DNA of 64,000 nucleotides from Sagittula sp048553715 (GCF_048553715.1 NZ_JBLZNC010000006.1:62001-126000), one strand, 5' to 3'. Positions 16,352 through 23,782 are shown, numbered from the stretch's first letter. Numbers and translations are program-made. Notes: generated by a model not told the origin, from the sequence alone.

Positions 16352-16369
16352 ACCTGTCGAAAGAATGAA

Positions 16370-16404
16370 AACGGCCGCTTCCCAAGGGGAGGCGGCCTTT
16401 TGCG
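16370..16404. terminator. Intrinsic terminator after adk
   Basis: GGCCGC-TCCC pairs with GGGA-GCGGCC (small mismatch in the middle) and is followed by TTTTG. It ends the rplO-secY-adk block and lies just before the convergent BLUF gene, so it probably works in both directions. Confidence 0.85.
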
Positions 16405-16414
16405 TTTTTGGGGC

Positions 16415-16873
16415 CTACATCCGGCGCATGTCGTCTGCGATATCCAGAAAGCGCTTGGTCTGAATGCGGACTTTATTCAGCGATTGATACAGGGAAATGC
16501 GGCGATTGATTGCTTTGGCGACGCTTTCGTAGAGCGTCGCGCTTCCGTCCTCGATGACGGTGTTGAACAGAACATGCCCTGAGGGCAGCGCGGCATATCC
16601 CATCGACCAATCCGGAAAGCATCGGGTGGTGCAGGCTTCGGCGGCGGTTTCGATGTCGATCATGTGGCGCGGATCGGCGCGAATGGAGCGCATCAATTCC
16701 TCAATCGCGGGCTGCGGCCCTTCGAGCAGCTGCAGGAACTGCCCGTCGGTCGCCAGTAAGCAGCCGGTGACGCCAAGGCTTGCGTTGCGCTCTGTCGACG
16801 TCTTCATGATGTCGCTGATGTCAGAGGCCATCATCTCGGGGCGGAAGTGGCTGAGGTAGAGCAGTCGGATCAT
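16415..16873 (-). CDS. BLUF-domain blue-light sensor protein
   Basis: 152-residue single-domain BLUF (FAD-binding blue-light photoreceptor) protein. The residues that matter in AppA-type BLUF domains are all present with a constant offset: Tyr6, Asn30, Gln48, Trp89 and Met91 (AppA 21, 45, 63, 104, 106). Conserved context is LLYLSHF, NASLGVTGCLL, QFLQLLEGP and WSMGY. The C-terminal 50 residues form a helical cap with no output domain, so it should signal by protein interaction. It is divergent from a membrane RTX gene (135-base gap). The photochemistry is strongly predicted; the partner is unknown. Confidence 0.93.
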   Translation of the reverse strand: MIRLLYLSHFRPEMMASDISDIMKTSTERNASLGVTGCLLATDGQFLQLLEGPQPAIEELMRSIRADPRHMIDIETAAEACTTRCFPDWSMGYAALPSGHVLFNTVIEDGSATLYESVAKAINRRISLYQSLNKVRIQTKRFLDIADDMRRM

Positions 16874-17007
16874 CGGGACGTTGTTCTTTGGTGCGCGTGG
16901 ACCACCCTGCGATAATGAAACACTTTGTGTCTCGTTGGTGCCTTGCTTGTGACAAAGTTAACAGCTTTTTTGGCAAATGTTTACAACGAATAGAATTTGG
17001 AACCGGT

Positions 17008-17913
17008 ATGCTGGCGATTTTGATAGGTCTGGGTTTGTTGGGCATGGCATTGCCCATGTTTGGTTCGGATGAGGATGACGATCAGGCGGATGAGGTGTCC
17101 ACATCCGAAGGGGATCTTGGGGAAGTTGCTGAAGGCCCGCCGGCTGTGTTCATATCCGTTGGTGACGCTTCTGAAGCGCCCGACGACTACGAGCCCCGCG
17201 ATGCGCTGCCCCCATTGTCGGATGTGACGGAGGGTTTGACTGCGATTACCGGCGTCGAGATCGAAAACCGCGAAGATCTGGTGCGTGCTCTGGAAGAAAT
17301 GCCAACGCAATACGCGCTGGTTTTCGGGGATGAAGGCGACAACGCGATCTTCGGCACCGATCAAGATGACGAGGTCCTGCCCTGGACTGGCGATGATCGG
17401 GTGTTTCTGGGAGAGGGGGACGACGTTTACGATCCCTTTTTGCGGAATGATGCGGCGGGTGATGATTTTGTCCGCGGCGGAAACGGCAATGATTCTTTGT
17501 CCGATAGTATCGGGTTTGACACGCTGAAAGGCGACGCGGGCGACGATGTGCTGCGCGCGGTGGATGAACAAGGCCGCACTGAGGCGGATTCGCTGACCGG
17601 CGGTGTGGGGAATGATATTCTCGCCGGAGACGCAGGGGATACGCTGAATGGCGGCGAAGGGCAGGATGTGTTCTTTGGGCTTGCAGAAGCCGATGCCGAC
17701 CCGATCATTGTCGAGGATTTTGACCCCGACGAGGATGCCTTGGGTATTCTAATTGAATCCGATACACCGCGCGTCATGTCGAGCTTTGACGTCACCGTCG
17801 AGGAGGACGAGGGCAACAGCCTTGTGCGCGTCGATGGTGAGCTGACTGCTGTGCTGGAGGGTGTGACGGGGCTGGATCCGTCCATGGTTATGGTGGGCAG
17901 CTATCGCTGGTAG
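17008..17913 (+). CDS. Membrane-anchored RTX-like calcium-binding protein
   Basis: 301-residue acidic protein. The start at 17008 gives an N-terminal anchor MLAILIGLGLLGMALPMF, followed immediately by an Asp/Glu-rich stretch. Degenerate RTX-like units follow: GDEGDNAIF, GEGDDVYDP, GGNGNDSLS, GDAGDDVLR, GGVGNDILA and GGEGQDVFF. The C-terminal part includes VEDFDPDEDALGI, as in RTX proteins. Its design (anchor, acidic linker, RTX core, short beta tail) is the same as the 2720-3865 product. Both sit in interruptions of the ribosomal cluster. The function is unknown; surface or periplasmic Ca2+ binding is inferred. Confidence 0.78.
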   Translation: MLAILIGLGLLGMALPMFGSDEDDDQADEVSTSEGDLGEVAEGPPAVFISVGDASEAPDDYEPRDALPPLSDVTEGLTAITGVEIENREDLVRALEEMPTQYALVFGDEGDNAIFGTDQDDEVLPWTGDDRVFLGEGDDVYDPFLRNDAAGDDFVRGGNGNDSLSDSIGFDTLKGDAGDDVLRAVDEQGRTEADSLTGGVGNDILAGDAGDTLNGGEGQDVFFGLAEADADPIIVEDFDPDEDALGILIESDTPRVMSSFDVTVEEDEGNSLVRVDGELTAVLEGVTGLDPSMVMVGSYRW

Positions 17914-17932
17914 GGCGTATGGGGTTTGCCGC

Positions 17933-17961
17933 TTGACACAGGTGGCGAATCCGCCTACCCA
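17933..17961 (+). promoter_or_regulatory. Sigma70-type promoter upstream of rpsM
   Basis: A perfect TTGACA -35 at 17933-17938, a 17-base spacer, and a weaker -10, TACCCA, at 17956-17961. It lies about 150 bases upstream of rpsM and would start the alpha-type block after the third interruption. Confidence 0.5.
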
Positions 17962-18027
17962 CCCACATCTCGAAAGAGTAGACATTTTCGGGTCGGGCTT
18001 CCTGACCTGAGATCACCTGATCAGCTC

Positions 18028-18089
18028 GGGCCCGTTCGCTTTTGCGTCGGGCCTCATGTTGTGAAAAAAGGGCCCGGTGTTACGGGCTC
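18028..18089 (+). promoter_or_regulatory. Two competing hairpins in the rpsM leader
   Basis: Hairpin 1 is GGGCCCG 18028-18034 with CGGGCCT 18048-18054. Hairpin 2 is GGGCCCG 18070-18076 with CGGGCTC 18083-18089. The 5' arms are identical, so each can exchange partners with the other, a layout that could allow alternative leader folds upstream of rpsM. No T-run follows either stem. Confidence 0.5.
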
Positions 18090-18109
18090 GCAACGAAAGG
18101 ATAAGAGAC

Positions 18110-18478
18110 TTGGCACGTATTGCCGGCGTCAACCTCCCGACCGCCAAGCGCGTCCCGATCGCGCTGACATATATCACCGGAATCGGTCACACCTCCGCCA
18201 AAGCGATCTGCGACGCGGTGAACATCGACGTGACCCGTCGTGTGAACGAACTCTCTGACGCAGAAGTGCTGGCGATCCGCGAGCACATCGATGCGAACTA
18301 CACCGTCGAAGGCGACCTGCGCCGCGACGTGCAGATGAACATCAAGCGTCTGATGGATCTGGGCTGCTACCGTGGTCTGCGCCATCGTCGTAACCTCCCC
18401 GTGCGCGGTCAGCGTACGCACACCAACGCTCGTACGCGCAAAGGCCCCGCGAAGGCCATTGCCGGCAAGAAGAAGTAA
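18110..18478 (+). CDS. rpsM: 30S ribosomal protein S13 (TTG start)
   Basis: Small-subunit head protein S13, which contacts the P-site tRNA and forms intersubunit bridges. S13 proteins start M-ARIAGVNLP; here ARIAGVNLPTAKRVP is preceded by TTG at 18110 with AAAGGA about 9 bases upstream, so the initiator is a rare TTG. This gives 122 residues, the normal length. An ATG 33 bases upstream would add 11 atypical residues and has no ribosome binding site. It starts the fourth block, rpsM-rpsK-rpoA-rplQ. Confidence 0.96.
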   Translation: MARIAGVNLPTAKRVPIALTYITGIGHTSAKAICDAVNIDVTRRVNELSDAEVLAIREHIDANYTVEGDLRRDVQMNIKRLMDLGCYRGLRHRRNLPVRGQRTHTNARTRKGPAKAIAGKKK

Positions 18479-18493
18479 GGGAGAGAACGACCA

Positions 18494-18886
18494 ATGGCAC
18501 GTGATACCCGCCGTGGTGGCAAGAAGAAGGTCTCCAAGAACATTGCAACTGGCGTTGCACATGTGAACTCGACCTTCAACAACACCAAGATCCTGATCTC
18601 TGACGTTCAGGGCAACGCAATCTCCTGGTCCTCCGCTGGCACCATGGGGTTCAAGGGCTCGCGCAAGTCGACCCCTTACGCAGCTCAGCTCGCCGCAGAA
18701 GATGCAGGCAAGAAAGCACAAGAGCACGGCGTGAAAACGCTGGAAGTCGAAGTACAGGGCCCCGGTTCGGGCCGTGAGTCCGCGCTGCGCGCGCTGGCTG
18801 CTGTCGGCTTCAACATCACGTCGATCCGCGACGTGACCCCGATTGCACACAACGGCTGCCGCCCGCCAAAGCGCCGCCGCGTGTAA
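18494..18886 (+). CDS. rpsK: 30S ribosomal protein S11
   Basis: Small-subunit platform protein S11. The 130-residue product has HVNSTFNNTKILISDVQGN, SAGTMGFKGSRKSTPYAAQ and the C-terminal signature NGCRPPKRRRV. GGGAGAG lies upstream of the start. There is no rpsD gene between rpsK and rpoA, unlike E. coli but usual in alphaproteobacteria. Confidence 0.98.
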   Translation: MARDTRRGGKKKVSKNIATGVAHVNSTFNNTKILISDVQGNAISWSSAGTMGFKGSRKSTPYAAQLAAEDAGKKAQEHGVKTLEVEVQGPGSGRESALRALAAVGFNITSIRDVTPIAHNGCRPPKRRRV

Positions 18887-18904
18887 TCGCACTGTGAATT
18901 TCGG

Positions 18905-18932
18905 GCGAGGCGGGGGTGTTCCCTCGCCTCGC
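18905..18932 (+). other. Strong 12-bp hairpin between rpsK and rpoA
   Basis: GCGAGGCGGGGG pairs with CCCTCGCCTCGC (one G-T pair) around loop TGTT, followed by TCTTGCC. It is very stable and lacks a proper T-run, so it fits an RNA processing, attenuation or mRNA-protecting element rather than a full terminator. It occupies much of the 119-base gap before rpoA. Confidence 0.75.
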
Positions 18933-19005
18933 TCTTGCCGTTTCAGAAACCTCGGGCGTCTGTTCCTATTGGACATGGGGGACAGGCAGGTATGGAGGGA
19001 CATGC

Positions 19006-20022
19006 ATGATCCACAAGAATTGGGCAGAACTTATCAAGCCGACCCAGCTTGAGATCAAGCCGGGCACCGATCCGTCGCGCCAGGCCACATGTGTCGCTGA
19101 ACCGCTGGAACGCGGCTTTGGTCTGACACTGGGCAACGCGCTGCGTCGCGTGCTGCTGTCGTCACTGCAAGGCGCGGCCATCACCTCGGTTCAGATCGAC
19201 AACGTTCTGCACGAGTTTTCCTCTGTTGCGGGTGTGCGCGAAGATGTCACCGACATCATCCTGAACCTCAAACAGGTCGCTCTGAAGATGGAAGTGGAAG
19301 GGCCCAAGCGTCTGTCCGTTTCCGCCAAAGGTCCGGGCGTTGTGACTGCGGGTGACATTTCCGAATCCGCAGGCATCGAGATCCTGAACCGCGATCACGT
19401 GATCTGTCACGTGGACGAAGGCGCCGAAGTGTACATGGAATTCACCGTGAACACCGGCAAAGGCTATGTTGCGGCTGACAAGAACAAGCCCGAAGATGCG
19501 CCCATCGGTCTGATCCCGATCGACGCCATCTATTCGCCGGTCAAAAAGGTCGCATATGACGTGCAGCCGACCCGCGAAGGTCAGGTTCTGGACTATGACA
19601 AGCTGACGCTGAAGGTGGAAACCGACGGCTCCGTCACGCCGGAAGATGCGATTGCCTATGCAGCGCGTATCCTGCAGGACCAGCTGTCGATCTTCGTCAA
19701 CTTCGACGAGCCGGAAGCCGCACAGCGTCAGGACGACGACGACGGTCTCGAGTTCAACCCGCTTCTGCTGAAGAAAGTGGACGAGCTGGAACTGTCCGTG
19801 CGTTCGGCCAACTGCCTGAAGAACGACAACATCGTCTACATCGGGGATCTGATCCAGAAAACCGAAGCAGAGATGCTGCGCACGCCGAACTTTGGCCGCA
19901 AATCCTTGAACGAAATCAAGGAAGTGCTGTCGGGCATGGGTCTGCACCTTGGCATGGATGTCGAGGACTGGCCGCCGGACAACATCGAAGATCTGGCCAA
20001 GAAGCTGGAAGACAACTTCTAA
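19006..20022 (+). CDS. rpoA: DNA-directed RNA polymerase subunit alpha
   Basis: RNA polymerase alpha subunit. The 338-residue product starts MIHKNWAELIKPTQLEI at 19006, with TGGAGGGA upstream. The N-terminal assembly domain has LERGFGLTLGNALRRVLLSSLQGAAIT. The C-terminal domain has ELELSVRSANCLKNDNI and GRKSLNEIKEVL, which bind UP-element DNA and activators. Length and motifs are normal. Confidence 0.98.
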   Translation: MIHKNWAELIKPTQLEIKPGTDPSRQATCVAEPLERGFGLTLGNALRRVLLSSLQGAAITSVQIDNVLHEFSSVAGVREDVTDIILNLKQVALKMEVEGPKRLSVSAKGPGVVTAGDISESAGIEILNRDHVICHVDEGAEVYMEFTVNTGKGYVAADKNKPEDAPIGLIPIDAIYSPVKKVAYDVQPTREGQVLDYDKLTLKVETDGSVTPEDAIAYAARILQDQLSIFVNFDEPEAAQRQDDDDGLEFNPLLLKKVDELELSVRSANCLKNDNIVYIGDLIQKTEAEMLRTPNFGRKSLNEIKEVLSGMGLHLGMDVEDWPPDNIEDLAKKLEDNF

Positions 20023-20049
20023 GATTTGGTGGGGTTTTCCCCATCATCG

Positions 20050-20071
20050 GACGAGGCGGCAGCGCCTCGTC
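20050..20071 (+). other. Hairpin between rpoA and rplQ
   Basis: GACGAGGCG pairs perfectly with CGCCTCGTC around GCAG, followed by TTTCACCCC. It lies in the 148-base gap between rpoA and rplQ and resembles the other intra-cluster hairpins. It may be a weak terminator or processing site. Confidence 0.65.
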
Positions 20072-20170
20072 TTTCACCCCTAGGGCACATGCCCCAATGA
20101 CGTTGGTGACACGCATCACCAACCGGACAAAGCAAAACGTCCCCAAGAGGGACATGATTGGAGTAAGACA

Positions 20171-20587
20171 ATGCGTCACGCAAAAGGTTACCGCCGCCTG
20201 AATCGTACCCACGAGCACCGCAAGGCGCTGTGGGCAAACATGGCCGGCTCGCTCATCGAACACGAGCAGATCAAAACCACCCTGCCCAAGGCAAAAGAAC
20301 TCAAGCGCGTTGCGGACAAGCTGATCACGCTGGCAAAGCGCGGCGACCTGCACGCCCGTCGTCAGGCACGTGCCCAGCTGAAGCAGGACATGCATGTGTC
20401 CAAGCTGTTCGACGTTCTTGGCCCGCGCTACGCCGAGCGTAACGGTGGTTACACCCGCGTTCTCAAGGCCGGTTTCCGTTACGGTGACATGGCGCCCATG
20501 GCGATCATCGAACTGGTGGACCGCGATGTGGACGCAAAAGGCGCAGCCGACAAGGCTCGTCTGGCCGCGGAAGAAGCCGCAGAATAA
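20171..20587 (+). CDS. rplQ: 50S ribosomal protein L17
   Basis: Large-subunit protein L17 near the tunnel exit. The 138-residue product starts MRHAKGYRRLNRTHEHRKALWANMAGSLIEHEQIKTTLPKAKELK, typical of the family, with a short Ala/Glu-rich tail. TTGGAGT lies upstream of the start. It ends the ribosomal cluster, and a strong terminator follows. Confidence 0.98.
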   Translation: MRHAKGYRRLNRTHEHRKALWANMAGSLIEHEQIKTTLPKAKELKRVADKLITLAKRGDLHARRQARAQLKQDMHVSKLFDVLGPRYAERNGGYTRVLKAGFRYGDMAPMAIIELVDRDVDAKGAADKARLAAEEAAE

Positions 20588-20610
20588 TTCACTGGCTTAC
20601 GTCAGTCGCA

Positions 20611-20638
20611 AAGCCCCTTCCATCGGAAGGGGCTTTTT
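20611..20638. terminator. Intrinsic terminator after rplQ, bidirectional
   Basis: A perfect 11-bp stem (AAGCCCCTTCC with GGAAGGGGCTT, loop ATC) is followed by T's. The convergent DUF4174 gene ends at 20644, so it likely serves both genes. Confidence 0.92.
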
Positions 20639-20643
20639 GCGTT

Positions 20644-21066
20644 TCAGTCGCGCATTTCGCGTTGCCGCATTGGCATGGAATCTATGGTATCGATCAGGGT
20701 TTGTGCCGCGATGGGCTGATCCTGCCGCAGTTTGACGCTGCCATCCTTGCCGACGAGGATGATCTCGAACCCGTCCACGGCCAGACCGGCACGCAAGCGG
20801 CCATGGGCGTCCGGGTCGGTATCGGCCAGAACCACGATATCACGATCTTCCAGCGCGGGCCGCGCGTCGCGCAGCTCTGCGATCTGGTCCTTGAAATCGG
20901 GGTCTTGCGGGTCGGGCGCGAAGATCAGCACAGGCCGCGCTTCCCACTGATAGGCGGAAAGATCGGCGCGCGTTGGGGCCAATTGCGACGCAATCGGCCC
21001 TTGAGCGAATCCGGCCGAGCCAAAGAGGCTGAGCGAGGTTGCAAGAAGTTTTCGGAAAGCGGTCAT
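20644..21066 (-). CDS. DUF4174 domain-containing secreted protein
   Basis: 140-residue protein with an N-terminal signal peptide (FRKLLATSLSLFGSAGFAQG) and a thioredoxin-like-fold DUF4174 region (WEARPVLIFAPDPQDPDFKDQIAELRDARPALEDRDIVVLADTD, then EIILVGKDGSVKLR). No catalytic CxxC is present. The family is periplasmic or secreted and its function is unknown. It converges on rplQ and is a single-gene unit. Confidence 0.82.
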   Translation of the reverse strand: MTAFRKLLATSLSLFGSAGFAQGPIASQLAPTRADLSAYQWEARPVLIFAPDPQDPDFKDQIAELRDARPALEDRDIVVLADTDPDAHGRLRAGLAVDGFEIILVGKDGSVKLRQDQPIAAQTLIDTIDSMPMRQREMRD

Positions 21067-21131
21067 CTAAGTATCCTCAAATAATGCGGGTGGGGCGGGC
21101 TGCGCCGCCCCTTGCGCCGCAACAGATGGGA

Positions 21132-21587
21132 TCAGGCCGCATCCAGTTCCCTTTTCACCAGCTTCTCGATCTCGTCGACGGGGTGGTTGGTCAGGGTCTT
21201 GGGGACCTCGGCGACCACCTTGTCAGCGACTTCCTTGTGCATCTCGTCACGTAGGACGCCCAGAACCTGCGGCGAGGCCACGATCACGAGCTTGTCAAAA
21301 TGGCCCTTGTGCGCCTCTGTATACAGCTTATCCGCAAGATCCGAGGCAAAGCGATCCTTTGCCAATTCGTGCCAATCGGTGTCATCCATCGCAGAACGCT
21401 GGCCAACGCCGGTGTCGTTCATACGGCCCGGACGGTTGGCAGATTGCGCTCGATCCGAGGGGTTTTCTTGTTCGTCTTCATCAAAGACGTCTAGATTCGG
21501 GTTGGCGTGGTCGGTCAGATTGCGCAGGAACAGCGCCTTTTCACTGTCTGCGATCACAACCCATGTGCCATTTGTCAACGTTGTCAT
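21132..21587 (-). CDS. Host attachment family protein
   Basis: 151-residue protein of the family annotated as required for attachment to host cells, first described in plant-associated Agrobacterium. Start MTTLTNGTWVVIADSEKALFLRN at 21587 has GGGAAG upstream. The fold is Rossmann-like and related to bacterial release-factor-1-like (baeRF) proteins; family features are the initial strand WVVIADSEKA and FDKLVIVASPQVLGVLR. There is no signal peptide, so it is probably cytosolic and the family name may mislead. A small gene ends 1 base upstream, suggesting a two-gene unit. Confidence 0.85.
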   Translation of the reverse strand: MTTLTNGTWVVIADSEKALFLRNLTDHANPNLDVFDEDEQENPSDRAQSANRPGRMNDTGVGQRSAMDDTDWHELAKDRFASDLADKLYTEAHKGHFDKLVIVASPQVLGVLRDEMHKEVADKVVAEVPKTLTNHPVDEIEKLVKRELDAA

Positions 21588-21588
21588 G

Positions 21589-21828
21589 TTATGAGCTTCC
21601 CTTGTCTGTGCCGTGATGGCCGCCAAGGTTGCCTTGGCCTTCTTCCAGCGATTTGGTGACGCGGGTTGCGCCTGCGCGGTCCTGTTCGGCGCGCTTTTGG
21701 TCGTCCTGCGTGCCCACGTTGCGTTCCAGATTGCCCTGTGCACGGCCCTGCTGGGACGGGGTTTCGGTGTCGTCGAGATAGTCTTTGGTTTCGCGGACAC
21801 CATCATGTGATCTTAGTCGCTCGGCCAT
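21589..21828 (-). CDS. Small hydrophilic protein upstream of the attachment gene
   Basis: 79-residue very hydrophilic protein rich in Gln, Asp, Arg and Gly, with no membrane segment or cysteine (MAERLRSHDGVRETKDYLDD). It looks intrinsically disordered. The start at 21828 has a textbook AAGGAG ribosome binding site 6 bases upstream. The stop is directly before the attachment-family start, so translation is probably coupled. I recognise no domain. Confidence 0.75.
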   Translation of the reverse strand: MAERLRSHDGVRETKDYLDDTETPSQQGRAQGNLERNVGTQDDQKRAEQDRAGATRVTKSLEEGQGNLGGHHGTDKGSS

Positions 21829-21960
21829 TGGGTGCTCCTTCGTTTTCGTTTCAGCACCCCAACGCGGCCTTGGCCGGATGCGTTCCCGTCAAGCGGGTGC
21901 TTGGCTTGAAACCGCGCAGCGCAGGCAACATATTCCGGTCATCAAAAACGGGGACAGGCC

Positions 21961-23337
21961 ATGCGTATTTTCCTTATCTGTGTAATGCTGATGTTGGGCA
22001 GCGTTGGGTCGGCGCAAACGCAGGTGCCACAAACCCAAGCGGAGATTTCGCTCAGCTTTGCGCCGCTGGTGAAACAGGCCACGCCTGCCGTGGTGAACAT
22101 CTATGCGCGGCGCGTGGTCGAGAACCGAAGCCCCTTTGCCGATGACCCGTTTTTCAACAATTTCTTCCGTGAGTTTCAGGCCCGCCCAAGGGTGCAGAAT
22201 TCGCTCGGCTCCGGCGTGATCCTGTCGGCGGACGGGCTGGTGGTCAGCAATTATCACGTGGTTGGGCAGGCCACCGACATTCGCGTCGTGTTGAACGACC
22301 GGCGCGAATATGCGGCGGAAGTGCTGTTGGGTGACGAGGAGTCGGATCTGGCGATTCTGCGGCTGGAAGGGGCCGAGGACATGCCGCATTTGCCGCTGCG
22401 CGACAGCGACACGGTCGAGGTCGGAGAGCTTGTTCTGGCCATCGGCAACCCGTTTGGCGTGGGCCAGACCGTGTCGTCGGGAATCGTCAGCGGCTTGGCG
22501 CGTTCTGGCACGGCCACGGGCAATGCGCGCGGGTATTTCATCCAGACTGACGCGCCGATCAACCCCGGCAACTCTGGCGGCGCCCTGATTGATGTGGCGG
22601 GGCGGCTGATCGGGATCAACACCTCTATTCTGACGCGTTCGGGCGGGTCGAACGGCATCGGCTTTGCCATTCCCACGGCCTTGGTCGAACAGTTTGTCGC
22701 GCAGGCCGAGGCGGGCAATGAACGGTTCACGCGGCCTTGGGCCGGTATGACGGGGCAAAGCGTTGACGGCGATTTGTTCGATGGTCTGGGTCTGGCTTCG
22801 CCCGGCGGTGTGGTCATCACCGAACTGCGTGATGGCAGCCCCTTTGCCGAGGCCGGTTTGAGGGTCGGTGACGTGGTGTTGGAGGTGGACGGCCAACCGG
22901 TGAACACCCCAGCCGAGATGCTGTTTCGCATGTCCGTGCGCGGGATCGGCGCACAGGCCGAGATTTCTTATGTTCATGATGGCGACGTTGAAACGACGCA
23001 GGTTGCCATGATCGCCGCGCCGGATGTGCCATCCCGTGCGGAGGTGTCCCTTGGGGAGCAGACCGCCCTGCCAGGTTTGCGGCTGGCGCGGATCAATCCG
23101 GCGGTCGAGGACGAGCTGAACCAGCGCTTTGCGGTCAATGACGGGGTGGTGGTCATGGATGCCGGACCATTCGGCAGCCGCGCGGGTTTGCGTGTGGGGG
23201 ATGTGTTGCTGGGTGCGAACGGGCAGGGGATCGATACGCCAGCGACGGCCGCGCGTGTGCTGGGGTCCGTCGGGCGGCGGGTGCAACTGGATGTTTTGCG
23301 CGGCACGCGGCGTCTGGTTCTGAGCTTTCGGCTGTAG
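21961..23337 (+). CDS. HtrA/Deg-family periplasmic serine protease
   Basis: 458-residue DegP/DegQ-like protease for periplasmic protein quality control. A signal peptide (MRIFLICVMLMLGSVGSAQ) precedes a trypsin-like domain with catalytic triad His99 (SNYHVV), Asp129 (SDLAIL) and Ser205 (NPGNSGGAL). Two PDZ domains follow (about residues 265-355 and 365-455). The DPFFNNFFREF loop resembles the LA loop of Deg proteases. It stands alone before crcB with a 70-base gap. Which Deg paralogue it is cannot be settled from the sequence alone. Confidence 0.93.
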   Translation: MRIFLICVMLMLGSVGSAQTQVPQTQAEISLSFAPLVKQATPAVVNIYARRVVENRSPFADDPFFNNFFREFQARPRVQNSLGSGVILSADGLVVSNYHVVGQATDIRVVLNDRREYAAEVLLGDEESDLAILRLEGAEDMPHLPLRDSDTVEVGELVLAIGNPFGVGQTVSSGIVSGLARSGTATGNARGYFIQTDAPINPGNSGGALIDVAGRLIGINTSILTRSGGSNGIGFAIPTALVEQFVAQAEAGNERFTRPWAGMTGQSVDGDLFDGLGLASPGGVVITELRDGSPFAEAGLRVGDVVLEVDGQPVNTPAEMLFRMSVRGIGAQAEISYVHDGDVETTQVAMIAAPDVPSRAEVSLGEQTALPGLRLARINPAVEDELNQRFAVNDGVVVMDAGPFGSRAGLRVGDVLLGANGQGIDTPATAARVLGSVGRRVQLDVLRGTRRLVLSFRL

Positions 23338-23407
23338 ATTCCCTTGAATCGCGGGTGGTCTTGGTGGTTTCCTTGACAACCGGGGGCGAAGGGGCCAAGG
23401 CACGCAG

Positions 23408-23782
23408 ATGATACCACTGCTTCAAGTCGCGCTCGGCGGCGCGCTCGGCGCGTCAGGCCGCTATCTGACCGGCGTGCTTGTTGCGCGTCTGGTGGGTCCG
23501 GGGTTTCCGTGGGCCACTTTGGCGGTCAATGTGCTGGGCTCTTTTGCCATGGGCGTTGTTGTAGTGGTGTTGGCACAGGGCAGCGGACAGCGCTTCGCCC
23601 CTTTGCTGATGACGGGCGTTTTGGGCGGGTTCACCACCTTTTCCGCCTTTTCGCTGGATGCTGTGACGTTATACGAACGCGGCCAGACGGAGCTGTCGTT
23701 GCTTTATGTGGCGGGGTCGGTGATCCTGTCCATCGCAGCGCTGTTTTCCGGACTGTTGATCGCAAGGAGCCTGACCACATGA
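23408..23782 (+). CDS. crcB: Fluoride efflux channel CrcB/Fluc
   Basis: 124-residue Fluc-type fluoride channel subunit with four hydrophobic helices, acting as an antiparallel dimer to export F-. Diagnostic residues are the GALGASGRY start, Asn41 in AVNVLGSFAMG, and the GGFTTFSAFS block (residues 73-82) with the Phe pair lining the pore. No fluoride riboswitch is evident upstream. It overlaps the pseudouridine synthase start by 4 bases (ATGA) and opens a tightly coupled four-gene operon. Confidence 0.96.
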   Translation: MIPLLQVALGGALGASGRYLTGVLVARLVGPGFPWATLAVNVLGSFAMGVVVVVLAQGSGQRFAPLLMTGVLGGFTTFSAFSLDAVTLYERGQTELSLLYVAGSVILSIAALFSGLLIARSLTT

